A DNA stretch of 64,000 bases. Source: Azoarcus olearius. Its GTDB lineage: Bacteria; Pseudomonadota; Gammaproteobacteria; Burkholderiales; Rhodocyclaceae. The notes beneath the pieces were generated by a model. It made no database searches and was not told the origin of the DNA. It saw only the letters and a list, made by a program, of their open reading frames with translations. The position numbers were made by a program, and so were the translations under genes. Position 1 is the stretch's first letter, and each line of letters opens with the position of its first letter. Positions 8,665 to 17,582 of this stretch are shown here, piece by piece. The DNA lies in NCBI RefSeq assembly GCF_001682385.1, contig NZ_CP016210.1, positions 3,038,001 to 3,102,000 on the forward strand, read 5' to 3'.

Positions 8665-10497
8665 ATGACGCGCACTCCCCCTTCCGCCTTTCCCCCCTCC
8701 CGACCGGGAGGAGACGGCCGTAGACCTGGCACCACCGCCGAAACCGGTACCGCCCCCGAAATTGCCCGCGAAGCCCTGCGACAGCTCGCTGCCCAGCGCG
8801 TACCGCCGACGCCGGACAACTACCGCGCCTTCTACCATCAGATTGCCGGCACCGCGCCCGAAGAGGTTTTTCCCACCCGCGCCCTGAAGGCGATCGCCGG
8901 CGCGCTGCCCCGCTCCACGCCCGAGGCCGTGCGCTTGGCGCGCCAGTTCGAAGAAGCAGTCGCCGCCGGTCAGTGGCCGGCGCTCAAGCTTGCCATCGTT
9001 GCCATCTGCGAGACGCGCGGCGAGGCGCAACTCGCCTGGGGTTTGCTGATCCGCGACCTCGTCGGCCAGCTCGAACGCAACCAGCAGGGCTTCACCCGCG
9101 CGCGCAAGCTCGAATCGCTGCAGCACGTCCTCGCCAGTTCCAGCGCGGACCCCGCCCAGCTCCACATGCGTCTGCAGGGCCTGCTGCGCAGCTGGGGCCA
9201 GGCCGCGGAAGGCGAGGAAGAGGCCCTGCCGGGCGGCCAAGCGGAGCAGCCGGCGCCTGCGCCCGACACCGCGGCACCCGTCGTCGCACCGCGGGCAGCC
9301 ATCGAGGTCATCGGCGAACTGCTTGCGCGCGTGCTGACGCGTGGGGTCGCGCCGGTCGTTGCGCATGAAGCGGAACTGAGCGCTGAAGTCGCGGTACTCG
9401 CGGCGGAGGCAACCAGCTTGGCCGACGAAGGCAGCGCGCTGCGCTACCGCGAACGCCTCGACAACTTCGCCGCCCGCCTCGCCTGGTACGGCGACGACCA
9501 GCACGCGGTGCGCGACGCCCTGCTGACGCTGCTGCGGCTGCTGGTAGACAACATCCGTGAGCTGGTGCTGGACGACAACTGGCTGCACGGCCAGCTCAGC
9601 GTGCTCGCCGAGGCCTTCACCGGCGAGCTGGATATCCGCATGCTCGACGAAGTCGAACGCCGCCTGCGCGACGTCATCGACAAGCAAAGCCACCTCAAAC
9701 GCCAGCTGTCGGACGCGCAGCAGCGGCTGAAGACCATGCTGGCCGGCTTCATCGACCGGCTCGCCAGCTTCTCCAACACCACCGGCGAATTCCACGACGT
9801 GCTCGACCAGTGCGCCACCCGCATCAGCGCCGCGCACGACATCAGCGAGCTGTCGGATGTGGTCGAGCAGATGCTGCGCGAAACGCGCAACACGCAGGAG
9901 TCGGCACGCCGTTCCGGCGAAGAACTGGCCGAACTGCGCGAACAGGTCGAGTCGGCGAACCAGCACATCCTGCGTCTGCAACGCGAACTCGACGAGACCA
10001 GCGAACTCGTGCGGCACGACCCGCTGACCGGCGCGCTCAACCGCAAGGGCCTGGACGAAGCACTGGCACGCGAGATCGCACGCGCGCGGCGCCACGGCAG
10101 CCCGCTCTGCCTCGCGCTGCTCGACGTCGACAACTTCAAGCAGCTGAACGATACCTACGGCCATCGCGCCGGCGACGACGCGCTCCGGCACCTGTTCAGC
10201 GTGATCCGCGAAGCCGTGCGCCCGCAGGACGCGGTCGGCCGCTACGGCGGCGAGGAGTTCCTGATCGTGCTGCCGGACACCGACACCGAACAGGCGGCCG
10301 CCGTGGTCGTCCGCCTGCAGCGCGAACTGACGCGCCGCTTCTTCCTCGCCAACTCGCAAAAGCTGCTGATCACCTTCAGCGCCGGCATCGCCCGCCTGCA
10401 TGCCGACGAAGACCCGCAGCTCGCGATCGACCGCGCCGACAAGGCCATGTACGCAGCCAAGCGCGCCGGCAAGAACCGGGTGCTCATCGCGGCCTGA
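8665..10497 (+). CDS. Soluble diguanylate cyclase (GGEEF), first of a tandem pair
   Basis: The protein has 610 residues and no membrane segments. The first 440 are mostly helical: a module around residues 47-60 with PPTPDNYRAFYHQIAG, a Pro/Ala linker near 185-210, and a long helical region including LVLDDNWLHGQL (300-311). A coiled coil leads into a C-terminal GGDEF domain with GGEEF at 528-532 and the inhibitory site RPQD at 519-522. It should make c-di-GMP. ATG 8665 follows an in-frame TTG and has no strong ribosome site. The next gene is a full-length paralog 25 nt downstream. Confidence 0.88.
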   Translation: MTRTPPSAFPPSRPGGDGRRPGTTAETGTAPEIAREALRQLAAQRVPPTPDNYRAFYHQIAGTAPEEVFPTRALKAIAGALPRSTPEAVRLARQFEEAVAAGQWPALKLAIVAICETRGEAQLAWGLLIRDLVGQLERNQQGFTRARKLESLQHVLASSSADPAQLHMRLQGLLRSWGQAAEGEEEALPGGQAEQPAPAPDTAAPVVAPRAAIEVIGELLARVLTRGVAPVVAHEAELSAEVAVLAAEATSLADEGSALRYRERLDNFAARLAWYGDDQHAVRDALLTLLRLLVDNIRELVLDDNWLHGQLSVLAEAFTGELDIRMLDEVERRLRDVIDKQSHLKRQLSDAQQRLKTMLAGFIDRLASFSNTTGEFHDVLDQCATRISAAHDISELSDVVEQMLRETRNTQESARRSGEELAELREQVESANQHILRLQRELDETSELVRHDPLTGALNRKGLDEALAREIARARRHGSPLCLALLDVDNFKQLNDTYGHRAGDDALRHLFSVIREAVRPQDAVGRYGGEEFLIVLPDTDTEQAAAVVVRLQRELTRRFFLANSQKLLITFSAGIARLHADEDPQLAIDRADKAMYAAKRAGKNRVLIAA

Positions 10498-10522
10498 ACG
10501 CCATCGTCCGTCGTCCGGCCCC

Positions 10523-12337
10523 ATGTCCGCACCACTCAATCCATCCGAAGTCGCGCGCGAAGTCCTGCTGCAACTGGCCCAGCGCCGCATCCCGCCGACG
10601 CCGGACAACTACCAGCGCCTGTACTACGAGATCGCCGGCGGCGAGGCGGCCGAGGCGCCTTTTCCCGAGCGCTACGTCGCCCGCCTGGCCCGCCGCCTGC
10701 CGCGCGACAACGCGGAACGCCAGCGCCTAGCGCGCCAGCTGGAACAGGCCCTGGCAGGCGGTGACGGCGCCGCTGCGGAAGCCGCGCTGGGCCAGTACCT
10801 CGACGCCCTCGCGATCGAGCCTCCACCCGCCTGGAACGAGTTGATCGCGCGCCTGCTGCGGCAGTGGGAAGGGCGCCAGCTCGGCTGGACCACCGCGCGC
10901 AAGCGCGAGTCGCTGGAGCGCGTGCTCGCCGCCAGCGACCCCGCCACGCTCTACGCCCGCCTGCAGGCCTTGCTCGGAGCCTGGGGCCAGACGCCGACCG
11001 ACCCCGAACTGCCGCCCACGCCGCACGTTCCCGACCTGCCCTCCGCCCCCGCGGCGGCCACGGCCGAGGGCAACGGCGGCACGGCGGCAACGGAAGTACG
11101 GCTGCTCGGCCGCGGCGAATCCGTCGAGCTGCTCGCAAACCTGCGCGAACTGCTGCTGTTGACACTCGATACCGTCGTGCCCGCCATGCTCGGCGACGAC
11201 GCGGCGCTGCTGCAGGATGCGCGCGAGATCGCCACCACGGTGCGCGGCGCGGCCGACCGGCCCGCGCTCGATGTCGGCGCGCGCCAGTTGCGCAAGTTCG
11301 CGCTGCGGCTGGAAGGCCATGCGGCCGACAACGCCGAGCTCCGCAACGGCCTTCTCGACCTGCTGCGTCTGCTGCTGACCAACATCGACGAACTGGTGCT
11401 GGACGACCAATGGCTGCACGGCCAGGTCGAAACCCTGCGCACCGTCCTCGACCAGACCCTCGACGTGCGCGTGCTCGACAACGCGGAGCGCCAGCTCAAG
11501 GAAGTGATCTACAAGCAGAGCCAGCTCAAGCACAACCTGGTCGAAGCGCAGCGCAACCTCAAGGCCATGCTGGCGGGCTTCGTCGACCAGCTCGCCCGCT
11601 TCAGCGCCTCCACCGACACCTACCAGGGCAAGCTCGGCGACTGCGCGCAGAAAATCGCCAACGCCCGCGACATCACCGAGATCGGCCACCTGCTCGACGA
11701 AGTCATGGCCGAAACCATCGCCATCCGCGACGAGACCCGGCGCTCGCACGACGAACTGCTGACCACGCGCGAACGGGTCGAGAGCGCCGAAGCGCAGATG
11801 GCCGCGATGCAGCGCGCGCTGGACGAAGCCAGCCGGCTGATGCGCCACGACACCCTCACCAACGCCCTCAACCGGCGCGGGCTGGAAGACATGTTCGGCA
11901 AGGAGTCGTCCCGCGCCCAACGCCACCACACCGGCCTGTGCCTGGCGCTGCTCGATCTCGACAACTTCAAGCGCCTCAACGACACCCTCGGCCACAGCAG
12001 CGGCGACGGCGCGCTGCTGCACCTTGCCACCGTCGTGCGCCGCCTGCTGCGTCCGCACGACACCCTGGCCCGCTATGGCGGCGAGGAGTTCGTGATCCTC
12101 TACCCCGACGCGGATCTCGCGCAGGCGGAAGCGGCGCTGATCCGCCTGCAGCGCGAACTGACGCGCAGCTTCTTCATGTCCAACCAGCAGAAGATCGTCA
12201 TCACCTTCAGCGCAGGCGTCACCCCCGTGATCCTCGGCGAACCGCTGGAGCAGGCACTCGCGCGCGCCGATGCGGCGATGTACCGCGCGAAGCAGAACGG
12301 CAAGAACCAGGTGGTTGCCGCACCGGCAAACCCGTAG
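10523..12337 (+). CDS. Soluble diguanylate cyclase (GGEEF), second of a tandem pair
   Basis: The protein has 604 residues and is colinear with its upstream neighbour. It carries PPTPDNYQRLYYEIAG near the N-terminus (24-39), WTTARKRESLERVLA, LVLDDQWLHGQV (291-302), a coiled coil and a GGDEF domain with GGEEF at 519-523 and RPHD at 510-513. Both catalytic and inhibitory motifs are intact. The pair is a tandem duplication that has diverged mainly in the linker. The ATG at 10523 is chosen because similarity to the paralog begins there; the frame is open further upstream over the first gene's end. Confidence 0.88.
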   Translation: MSAPLNPSEVAREVLLQLAQRRIPPTPDNYQRLYYEIAGGEAAEAPFPERYVARLARRLPRDNAERQRLARQLEQALAGGDGAAAEAALGQYLDALAIEPPPAWNELIARLLRQWEGRQLGWTTARKRESLERVLAASDPATLYARLQALLGAWGQTPTDPELPPTPHVPDLPSAPAAATAEGNGGTAATEVRLLGRGESVELLANLRELLLLTLDTVVPAMLGDDAALLQDAREIATTVRGAADRPALDVGARQLRKFALRLEGHAADNAELRNGLLDLLRLLLTNIDELVLDDQWLHGQVETLRTVLDQTLDVRVLDNAERQLKEVIYKQSQLKHNLVEAQRNLKAMLAGFVDQLARFSASTDTYQGKLGDCAQKIANARDITEIGHLLDEVMAETIAIRDETRRSHDELLTTRERVESAEAQMAAMQRALDEASRLMRHDTLTNALNRRGLEDMFGKESSRAQRHHTGLCLALLDLDNFKRLNDTLGHSSGDGALLHLATVVRRLLRPHDTLARYGGEEFVILYPDADLAQAEAALIRLQRELTRSFFMSNQQKIVITFSAGVTPVILGEPLEQALARADAAMYRAKQNGKNQVVAAPANP

Positions 12338-12445
12338 GCCGCGGGCCGGCAAAACGCCGGCAAGCCCTGGCAATAGTTGCCGCCTCGATCCGGCAACAAC
12401 TCCCAACACATTGAAAATCAAGTAGTAAATCCGCGCCAGAAGACC

Positions 12446-12461
12446 TGGCACGCATTTCGCT
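12446..12461 (+). promoter_or_regulatory. Sigma-54 promoter of first flagellin gene
   Basis: TGGCACG, four bases, then TCGCT: invariant GG and GC ten bases apart and one mismatch to TGGCACG-N4-TTGCT. It lies 104 nt before the flagellin ATG. FlrC, encoded at 41-42.6 kb, is the likely activator. Confidence 0.7.
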
Positions 12462-12565
12462 GATATCTGGCCACAAGGCTCGGATGCCCTGCTCGAACCG
12501 CGGACACACTCTCCCGCGTCGGCGACCCGAGCACCAGCCGAACCAGATATCGAAGGAGATGCAAA

Positions 12566-14047
12566 ATGGCACAGGTCATCAACACCAACGTCGCCTCGCT
12601 CAACACCCAGCGCCAGCTCAATGCGTCGCAGGGTTCGCTGGCGACTTCGCTGCAGCGCCTGTCGTCCGGGCTGCGCATCAACAGCGCGAAGGACGATGCG
12701 GCCGGCCTCGCGATTTCGGAACGGATGACCTCGCAGATCCGCGGCCAGGACCAGGCCCGCCGCAATGCCAACGACGGCATCTCGCTCGCGCAGACCGCCG
12801 AAGGCGCGCTGCAATCCGCGGGCGATGTGCTGCAGCGCATCCGCGAACTGGCGGTGCAGTCGTCCAACGCCACCAACTCCGCGTCGGACCGCCAGGCGCT
12901 CAACGCCGAAGTGAACCAGCTCACCGCCGAACTCGACCGCATCGCCAAGACGACCGAGTTCAACGGCCGCAAGCTGCTCGACGGCTCCTTCACGACCGCC
13001 ACCTTCCAGGTCGGCGCCAACGCCGGCCAGACCATCCAGGCCACCACCGCCAACTTCAGCACGAGCCAGTACGGCGGCTACCGCATCGGCTCGCTGGCGG
13101 CGACCACGCCGGGCGACAAGGGCGACCTCACCCCCGGCAGCACCGCCTTCGCGCTCGGCTCCAGCGCGGCGGCGACCAACCGCGTGGTTGGCGGCACCGT
13201 CACCATCAACGGCGCCAGCGGCACCTCCACCGCGGTGATTCCGGCCGGCGCTTCGGCCAAGGCGGCTGCGGCGCTGATCAATGCCGAAAGCGGCACCACC
13301 GGCGTGACCGCGACCGCGAAGACCGAGTTCGACATCGACTTCAGCGCGCCCAACACCAGCTACAAGTTCGACCTGAGTTCGGACAACAGCACCGCGATCA
13401 CGGTCTCCTTCACCATCGGCGCCGAAGACGTGGATGGGCTCGCGGCCGCGGTCAATGCGTTCAACGACGTGTCGTCCAAGACCGGGGTGACCGCACGGGT
13501 GAACGACGCCGGCGACGGCATCACGCTGCTCAACGCGTTTGGCGAGAACATCTCGCTCACCAACGCGGCCTCGGGCTCCAGCGCCGCCACCATCGGTGGC
13601 ACCGCCACCGCCGCCGGCGCCACGGCGATCGGTACCGGCCAGCTGGTGCTCGACTCCGACAAGTCCTTCAGCATCGACGCGCCCAACGCGACCGACTTCT
13701 TCAACAACGTGTCGGCCTCCGCCCAGCTCCAGCGCGTCGCGGACCTCGACGTCAGCTCGGTGGACGCGGCGCAGCGCACCCTGGCGATTGCCGATGCCGC
13801 GCTGTCGGCGATCAACGGCCAGCGCGCCAAGTTCGGCGCCCTGCAGTCGCGCTTCGAAACGACGATCTCGAACCTGCAGATCTCGTCCGAAAACCTGTCG
13901 GCCTCGCGCTCGCGCATCCGCGATACCGACTTTGCGGCGGAAACCGCCAACCTCACCCGCTCGCAGATCCTGCAGCAGGCCGGCACGGCGATGCTCGCCC
14001 AGGCCAATGCGCTGCCGCAGCAGGTGCTGTCGCTGCTGCAAGGCTAA
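12566..14047 (+). CDS. fliC: Flagellin (first copy)
   Basis: The protein has 493 residues with the two conserved flagellin ends: [18 protein letters not shown] and [20 protein letters not shown] at the N-terminus, and [20 protein letters not shown] at the C-terminus. These form the D0/D1 coiled coils of the filament and the export and TLR5-type surfaces. The centre (about 170-400) is Ala/Thr/Ser-rich and would be the exposed, glycosylatable part. AAGGAG precedes the ATG. It has the same length as the second flagellin at 30 kb and aligns with it throughout, so both look functional. A sigma-54 site lies upstream, unlike the sigma-28 site of its paralog. Confidence 0.97.
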   Translation: MAQVINTNVASLNTQRQLNASQGSLATSLQRLSSGLRINSAKDDAAGLAISERMTSQIRGQDQARRNANDGISLAQTAEGALQSAGDVLQRIRELAVQSSNATNSASDRQALNAEVNQLTAELDRIAKTTEFNGRKLLDGSFTTATFQVGANAGQTIQATTANFSTSQYGGYRIGSLAATTPGDKGDLTPGSTAFALGSSAAATNRVVGGTVTINGASGTSTAVIPAGASAKAAAALINAESGTTGVTATAKTEFDIDFSAPNTSYKFDLSSDNSTAITVSFTIGAEDVDGLAAAVNAFNDVSSKTGVTARVNDAGDGITLLNAFGENISLTNAASGSSAATIGGTATAAGATAIGTGQLVLDSDKSFSIDAPNATDFFNNVSASAQLQRVADLDVSSVDAAQRTLAIADAALSAINGQRAKFGALQSRFETTISNLQISSENLSASRSRIRDTDFAAETANLTRSQILQQAGTAMLAQANALPQQVLSLLQG

Positions 14048-14072
14048 AGGCGGCGATTCCATTCCACGCTGC

Positions 14073-14102
14073 AACGGCCGCTTCGCGCGGCCGTTCTTTT
14101 TT
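14073..14102 (+). terminator. Rho-independent terminator after first flagellin
   Basis: A perfect 9-bp stem AACGGCCGC / GCGGCCGTT with a 5-nt loop, followed by CTTTTTT. It separates flagellin expression from the decoration genes. Confidence 0.9.
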
Positions 14103-14135
14103 CTGCCGGGCCAAAGGGCTGATGGCGGAATAGGC

Positions 14136-14163
14136 TTAGTCGTCCGGAACCCTGGTTTATAGT
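14136..14163 (+). promoter_or_regulatory. Weak candidate sigma-70 promoter of the decoration operon
   Basis: TATAGT at 14158-14163, with TTAGTC 16 nt upstream, 32 nt before the first aminotransferase ATG. The -35 is poor. It is the only promoter-like element between the flagellin terminator and the operon. Confidence 0.35.
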
Positions 14164-14194
14164 AGTCACACGGCCACGCGCCCCTTTGTTCCCC

Positions 14195-15325
14195 ATGCCC
14201 ACCATGACCCAGCCGCAGCCTCCGATTTTCGTCACCGAACCGCATTTGCCGCCGCTGGAAGAATTCCTTCCGTATCTGGAGCGGATCTGGGCCAGCAAGC
14301 GCATTACCAACAGCGGCCCCTTCCATCACCAGCTGGAAGCCCAACTCGCGGCCTATCTCGGCGTCGACCATCTGAGCCTGTTTGCCAATGGAACATTGGC
14401 ACTGGTTACCGCCCTTCAGGCCCTGCGCATCGGCGGCGAAGTCATCACCACGCCGTACACGTTTGCAGCGACGGCGCATTCGCTGCTCTGGAACAACATC
14501 AAGCCGGTATTCGTCGATATTGATCCGGACACCTGCAATCTCGACCCCGAGCGGATAGAAGAAGCCATCACGCCAGCGACGACGGCGATCCTGCCGGTGC
14601 ACTGCTACGGCATTCCCTGCGACGTCGAACGAATCCAGCAGATCGCCGATACCTACGGCCTGAAGGTGATCTACGACGCGGCGCATGCCTTCGGGGTCAA
14701 GAAAGGCGGCCAGAGCATCCTGCGCCACGGCGACCTCGCAATCCTGAGTTTTCACGCCACCAAGGTCTTCAACACGTTTGAAGGCGGCGCGATCGTCTGC
14801 CCGGACGCGAAGATCAAGCAACGCATCGACTATCTGAAGAATTTCGGTTTCGCCGACGAAGTCACCGTGGTCGCGCCCGGCATCAACGGCAAGATGAACG
14901 AGGTCAGCGCGGCGATGGGGCTGCTGCAGCTCAAGCATATCGACCAGGCGCTGGACAACCGCGCCGCCATCTACAGGCGCTACCAGCAGGCTTTCAGCGG
15001 CTGCGAAACGCTGAGGGTGCTGGAGGCCCCGGCGGACCTGGACTGGAATCACGCCTATTGCCCGCTGTTCGTACAGGCGGACCACCCGGTGAGCCGCGAC
15101 GGACTCTACGAACGGCTGAAGGCCCACAACATTCATGCGCGGCGCTATTTCTACCCGCTCATCAGTTCGTTCCCGATGTACCGCGGCCTGCCAAGCGCCG
15201 CGAGCAGGCTGCTGCCGAACGCAACCCGGATTGCCGAGCAGGTGATCTGCCTCCCGATCTACCCTTCCCTGAGCACGGACGACCAGGAACGATTGATCGA
15301 CATCGTGTTGCAGACGGCGCAATGA
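14195..15325 (+). CDS. DegT/DnrJ/EryC1/StrS-family sugar aminotransferase
   Basis: About 376 residues of a PLP-dependent fold-type I aminotransferase acting on nucleotide-sugar keto groups. Visible signatures are SLFANGTLALVTALQAL, PYTFAATAHSLLWN, DAAHAFGVKK and SFHATKVFNTFEGG, whose Lys binds PLP. It most likely makes a 4-amino-4,6-dideoxyhexose (VioA/RffA-like) or a related amino sugar for a flagellar or surface glycan; the exact sugar cannot be read. Two ATGs (14195, 14204) lie close together and neither has a clear ribosome site. Its stop overlaps the next start (ATGA). No dTDP-sugar synthase or dehydratase is visible nearby. Confidence 0.9.
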   Translation: MPTMTQPQPPIFVTEPHLPPLEEFLPYLERIWASKRITNSGPFHHQLEAQLAAYLGVDHLSLFANGTLALVTALQALRIGGEVITTPYTFAATAHSLLWNNIKPVFVDIDPDTCNLDPERIEEAITPATTAILPVHCYGIPCDVERIQQIADTYGLKVIYDAAHAFGVKKGGQSILRHGDLAILSFHATKVFNTFEGGAIVCPDAKIKQRIDYLKNFGFADEVTVVAPGINGKMNEVSAAMGLLQLKHIDQALDNRAAIYRRYQQAFSGCETLRVLEAPADLDWNHAYCPLFVQADHPVSRDGLYERLKAHNIHARRYFYPLISSFPMYRGLPSAASRLLPNATRIAEQVICLPIYPSLSTDDQERLIDIVLQTAQ

Positions 15326-16596
15326 AGCGGATTTTCGTATTTCCCTGCGGATCCGAAATCGGGCTGGAGATACACCGCGCCATGTCTTACTCGGCGCATT
15401 TCGCGCTGGTCGGCGGCTCCAGCGTGGATGATCACGGGCGCTTCGTTTATGAGGAATACCTCGGCGGGCTCCCATTTCACGACGGCCCGGATTTCGCCGA
15501 CCGCATTGCAAGCATCGTCCGGGAACACCGGATCGACGCGATCTACCCGACCATGGACGCGGTTGCCGAGACCTTGCAGGATCTGGCCGGCCGGCTCGGC
15601 ATCCTGGTCATCGGCAGCGATGCCCGCGCAACCGCGCTATGCGCCTCGAAGCAGGCCACCTATGCGCTTCTTGCCGGCCTCATTCCAACGCCGGCGCGTT
15701 ACCCGTCGCTGGAATCAATCGGAGACTATCCGGTTTTCATCAAACCGGATCGCGGCTACGGCGCCCGCAACTGCCTGCTGGCGAACACGCGCGAGGCTGC
15801 TGAGGCATTTCTCGCCGGCCAGCGCACCGGCGCCATGCTGTTGCTGGAATACCTGCCGGGCAAGGAATGGACGGTCGATTGCTTCACCGACCGCCACGGC
15901 CGGCTGCGCTTTCACGGCGTACGCCAGCGCAGCCGGATCAGCAACGGCATCAGCGTCAATACCTCACCCAGCACGCAGTTCGCCGCCGAATTCCAGAGTT
16001 GGGCCGAAACCATCAACGCGGCGCTGAAACCGCGGGGCGCCTGGTTCTTCCAGGCCCGCGAGGATGCCGCCGGCCAGCCCAAACTGCTGGAAGTCGCCGC
16101 CCGCCTGGGCGGCTCTTCCGGGCTGTTCCGCTGCCAGGGCGTCAATTTCGCCTTGCTGAGCGCGTTCGACGCGTTCGGCCACGATGTCGACATCGAGCGC
16201 AATGCGTACGCGATCGAACTCGACCGCGCACTCGACAACCGCTATCGCATCGGGGTGGATTACACCCACGTGTTCGTGGACCTCGACGACTGCCTGCTGA
16301 TACACGGGCGGCTGAATCATCAACTCGTCGGATTCCTGTACAAGGCCGTTTCTGCCGGGAAACACCTGACGCTATTGACCCGACACCGACGCGCCCCGGA
16401 CGAAACCCTGCGCGCCCTGCGCATCCGCGAACTGTTCGACCGCGTCATCCACATCACCGACGGCAGCCCCAAGTCCGCTCATATCGACGAGGAGCGCGCG
16501 ATCTTCATCGACGATTCGTTCGCCGAGCGGCGCGAGGTTGCCCACCGGCATCGCGTCCCGACATTCTCGCCAGACATGGTCGAGTGCCTGCTTTAG
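15322..16596 (+). CDS. ATP-grasp ligase fused to a HAD-like domain
   Basis: The protein has 424 residues. Residues 1-300 are a CarB/PylC-like ATP-grasp enzyme, with a Rossmann-like start (MKRIFVFPCGSEIGLEI), ATP-binding VFIKPDRGYGARN, LLLEYLPGKEWTVDCF and LEVAARLGGSSG. The last 110 residues are a HAD-like domain with a DLDD motif (FVDLDDCLL) and a late FIDDSF acidic motif. ATP-grasp enzymes of this type join a carboxylate to an amine through an acyl-phosphate. With the aminotransferase just upstream (4-bp overlap), the natural guess is that it acylates the new amino sugar with an amino or hydroxy acid. The HAD part could be a phosphatase or a structural remnant. Role inferred. Confidence 0.8.
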   Translation: MKRIFVFPCGSEIGLEIHRAMSYSAHFALVGGSSVDDHGRFVYEEYLGGLPFHDGPDFADRIASIVREHRIDAIYPTMDAVAETLQDLAGRLGILVIGSDARATALCASKQATYALLAGLIPTPARYPSLESIGDYPVFIKPDRGYGARNCLLANTREAAEAFLAGQRTGAMLLLEYLPGKEWTVDCFTDRHGRLRFHGVRQRSRISNGISVNTSPSTQFAAEFQSWAETINAALKPRGAWFFQAREDAAGQPKLLEVAARLGGSSGLFRCQGVNFALLSAFDAFGHDVDIERNAYAIELDRALDNRYRIGVDYTHVFVDLDDCLLIHGRLNHQLVGFLYKAVSAGKHLTLLTRHRRAPDETLRALRIRELFDRVIHITDGSPKSAHIDEERAIFIDDSFAERREVAHRHRVPTFSPDMVECLL

Positions 16597-16658
16597 GATC
16601 GGCCCAGGCGTCACGGCAACGCCCACCATCCGCCGCCGACATTGCCCCGGAATCAGAC

Positions 16659-17465
16659 ATGGATACACCGCGAAACGCCCCCGAAGCCCCCGCCGCAGAG
16701 GACACGCCTTCTCCACGCAAGCAGATCGCCTTCAGCGGCACGGACCCGATCCGTGCAGCCTTGGGCGAACTGCGTGAAATCACCGAAGACCTGCTGCCCC
16801 AGTTCGGCGACGAGGTGTGGAACAAGCACAGCATGGTGACGATGAACGTCGCTGCGCTGTCCCGCGTCCTTTACCTGAACAACCTGTATCTCAAGATCCT
16901 GGACGTGCCCGGGGTGATTTGCGAATTCGGCGTGCAATGGGGCGCCACGATGACGCAATTGATCAATCTGCGCAGCGTCTACGAACCTTTCAATCACAGC
17001 CGCACCATCTACGGTTTCGACACCTTCGAGGGCTTCCCCGCGGTTCATCCGCAGGATGGAAACCTCGTCCGTTCGCGCGACCTGTCGACCGCCGCAGGGC
17101 ATGAACAGACGCTGGAGCGGATTCTCCATCTGATGGAGCAGTTCCCGCCGCTTCCCCACCTCAAGAAGCACGCGCTGATCAAGGGCGACGCCAGCCACAC
17201 CATCGATGAATGGCTGGAGAGCAATCCGCACGCGATCATCTCGCTCGCCATCTTCGACATGGATCTCTACGCGCCGACGAAAACCGTGCTGGAAAAAATC
17301 CGCCCGCGGCTGGTCAAAGGATCGGTACTTGCATTCGACGAACTGAACTGCCGCTACTTTCCCGGTGAAACGACCGCCCTGGACGAAGCGATCGGCCTCA
17401 ACAACCTTCGCCTGTACCGAAGCCCGCACCACCCGTTCGGCGCCTGGGCCGTTTTCGGCGAATAG
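16659..17465 (+). CDS. TylF/MycF-like SAM-dependent O-methyltransferase
   Basis: The protein has 268 residues with hallmarks of the macrocin-O-methyltransferase (TylF) family: ICEFGVQWGATM (SAM loop), IYGFDTFEGFP, LAIFDMDLYAPTKTVLE and LAFDELNCRYFPGET, the last two holding the metal and catalytic Asp residues. Family members methylate sugar hydroxyls, often in deoxysugar or glycan pathways, using SAM and Mg2+. In this operon it could cap a flagellar glycan sugar. The ATG at 16659 is the first in-frame start after the upstream gene ends at 16596; no strong ribosome site is visible. Confidence 0.85.
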   Translation: MDTPRNAPEAPAAEDTPSPRKQIAFSGTDPIRAALGELREITEDLLPQFGDEVWNKHSMVTMNVAALSRVLYLNNLYLKILDVPGVICEFGVQWGATMTQLINLRSVYEPFNHSRTIYGFDTFEGFPAVHPQDGNLVRSRDLSTAAGHEQTLERILHLMEQFPPLPHLKKHALIKGDASHTIDEWLESNPHAIISLAIFDMDLYAPTKTVLEKIRPRLVKGSVLAFDELNCRYFPGETTALDEAIGLNNLRLYRSPHHPFGAWAVFGE

Positions 17466-17582
17466 ACCTGCGGTTAGCGCACCCAGCGAAGATCTGACGA
17501 GGGCCGGCGCTGCGCACTGAGCCCCCGGCGCCCGTCGCCACCGTTTTCCACCGGCGGAATCGCCTTCCATGGCCTGAATACC

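Noticed and set aside
12376-12397. Hairpin GTTGCCG / CGGCAAC after the second diguanylate cyclase
   Set aside because: No T-tract follows, so it was not called a terminator.
10727-15511. A 1594-codon minus-strand frame across the diguanylate cyclase, flagellin and aminotransferase genes
   Set aside because: It is the complement of three strongly supported genes and has no protein-like motif; it crosses a terminator hairpin.
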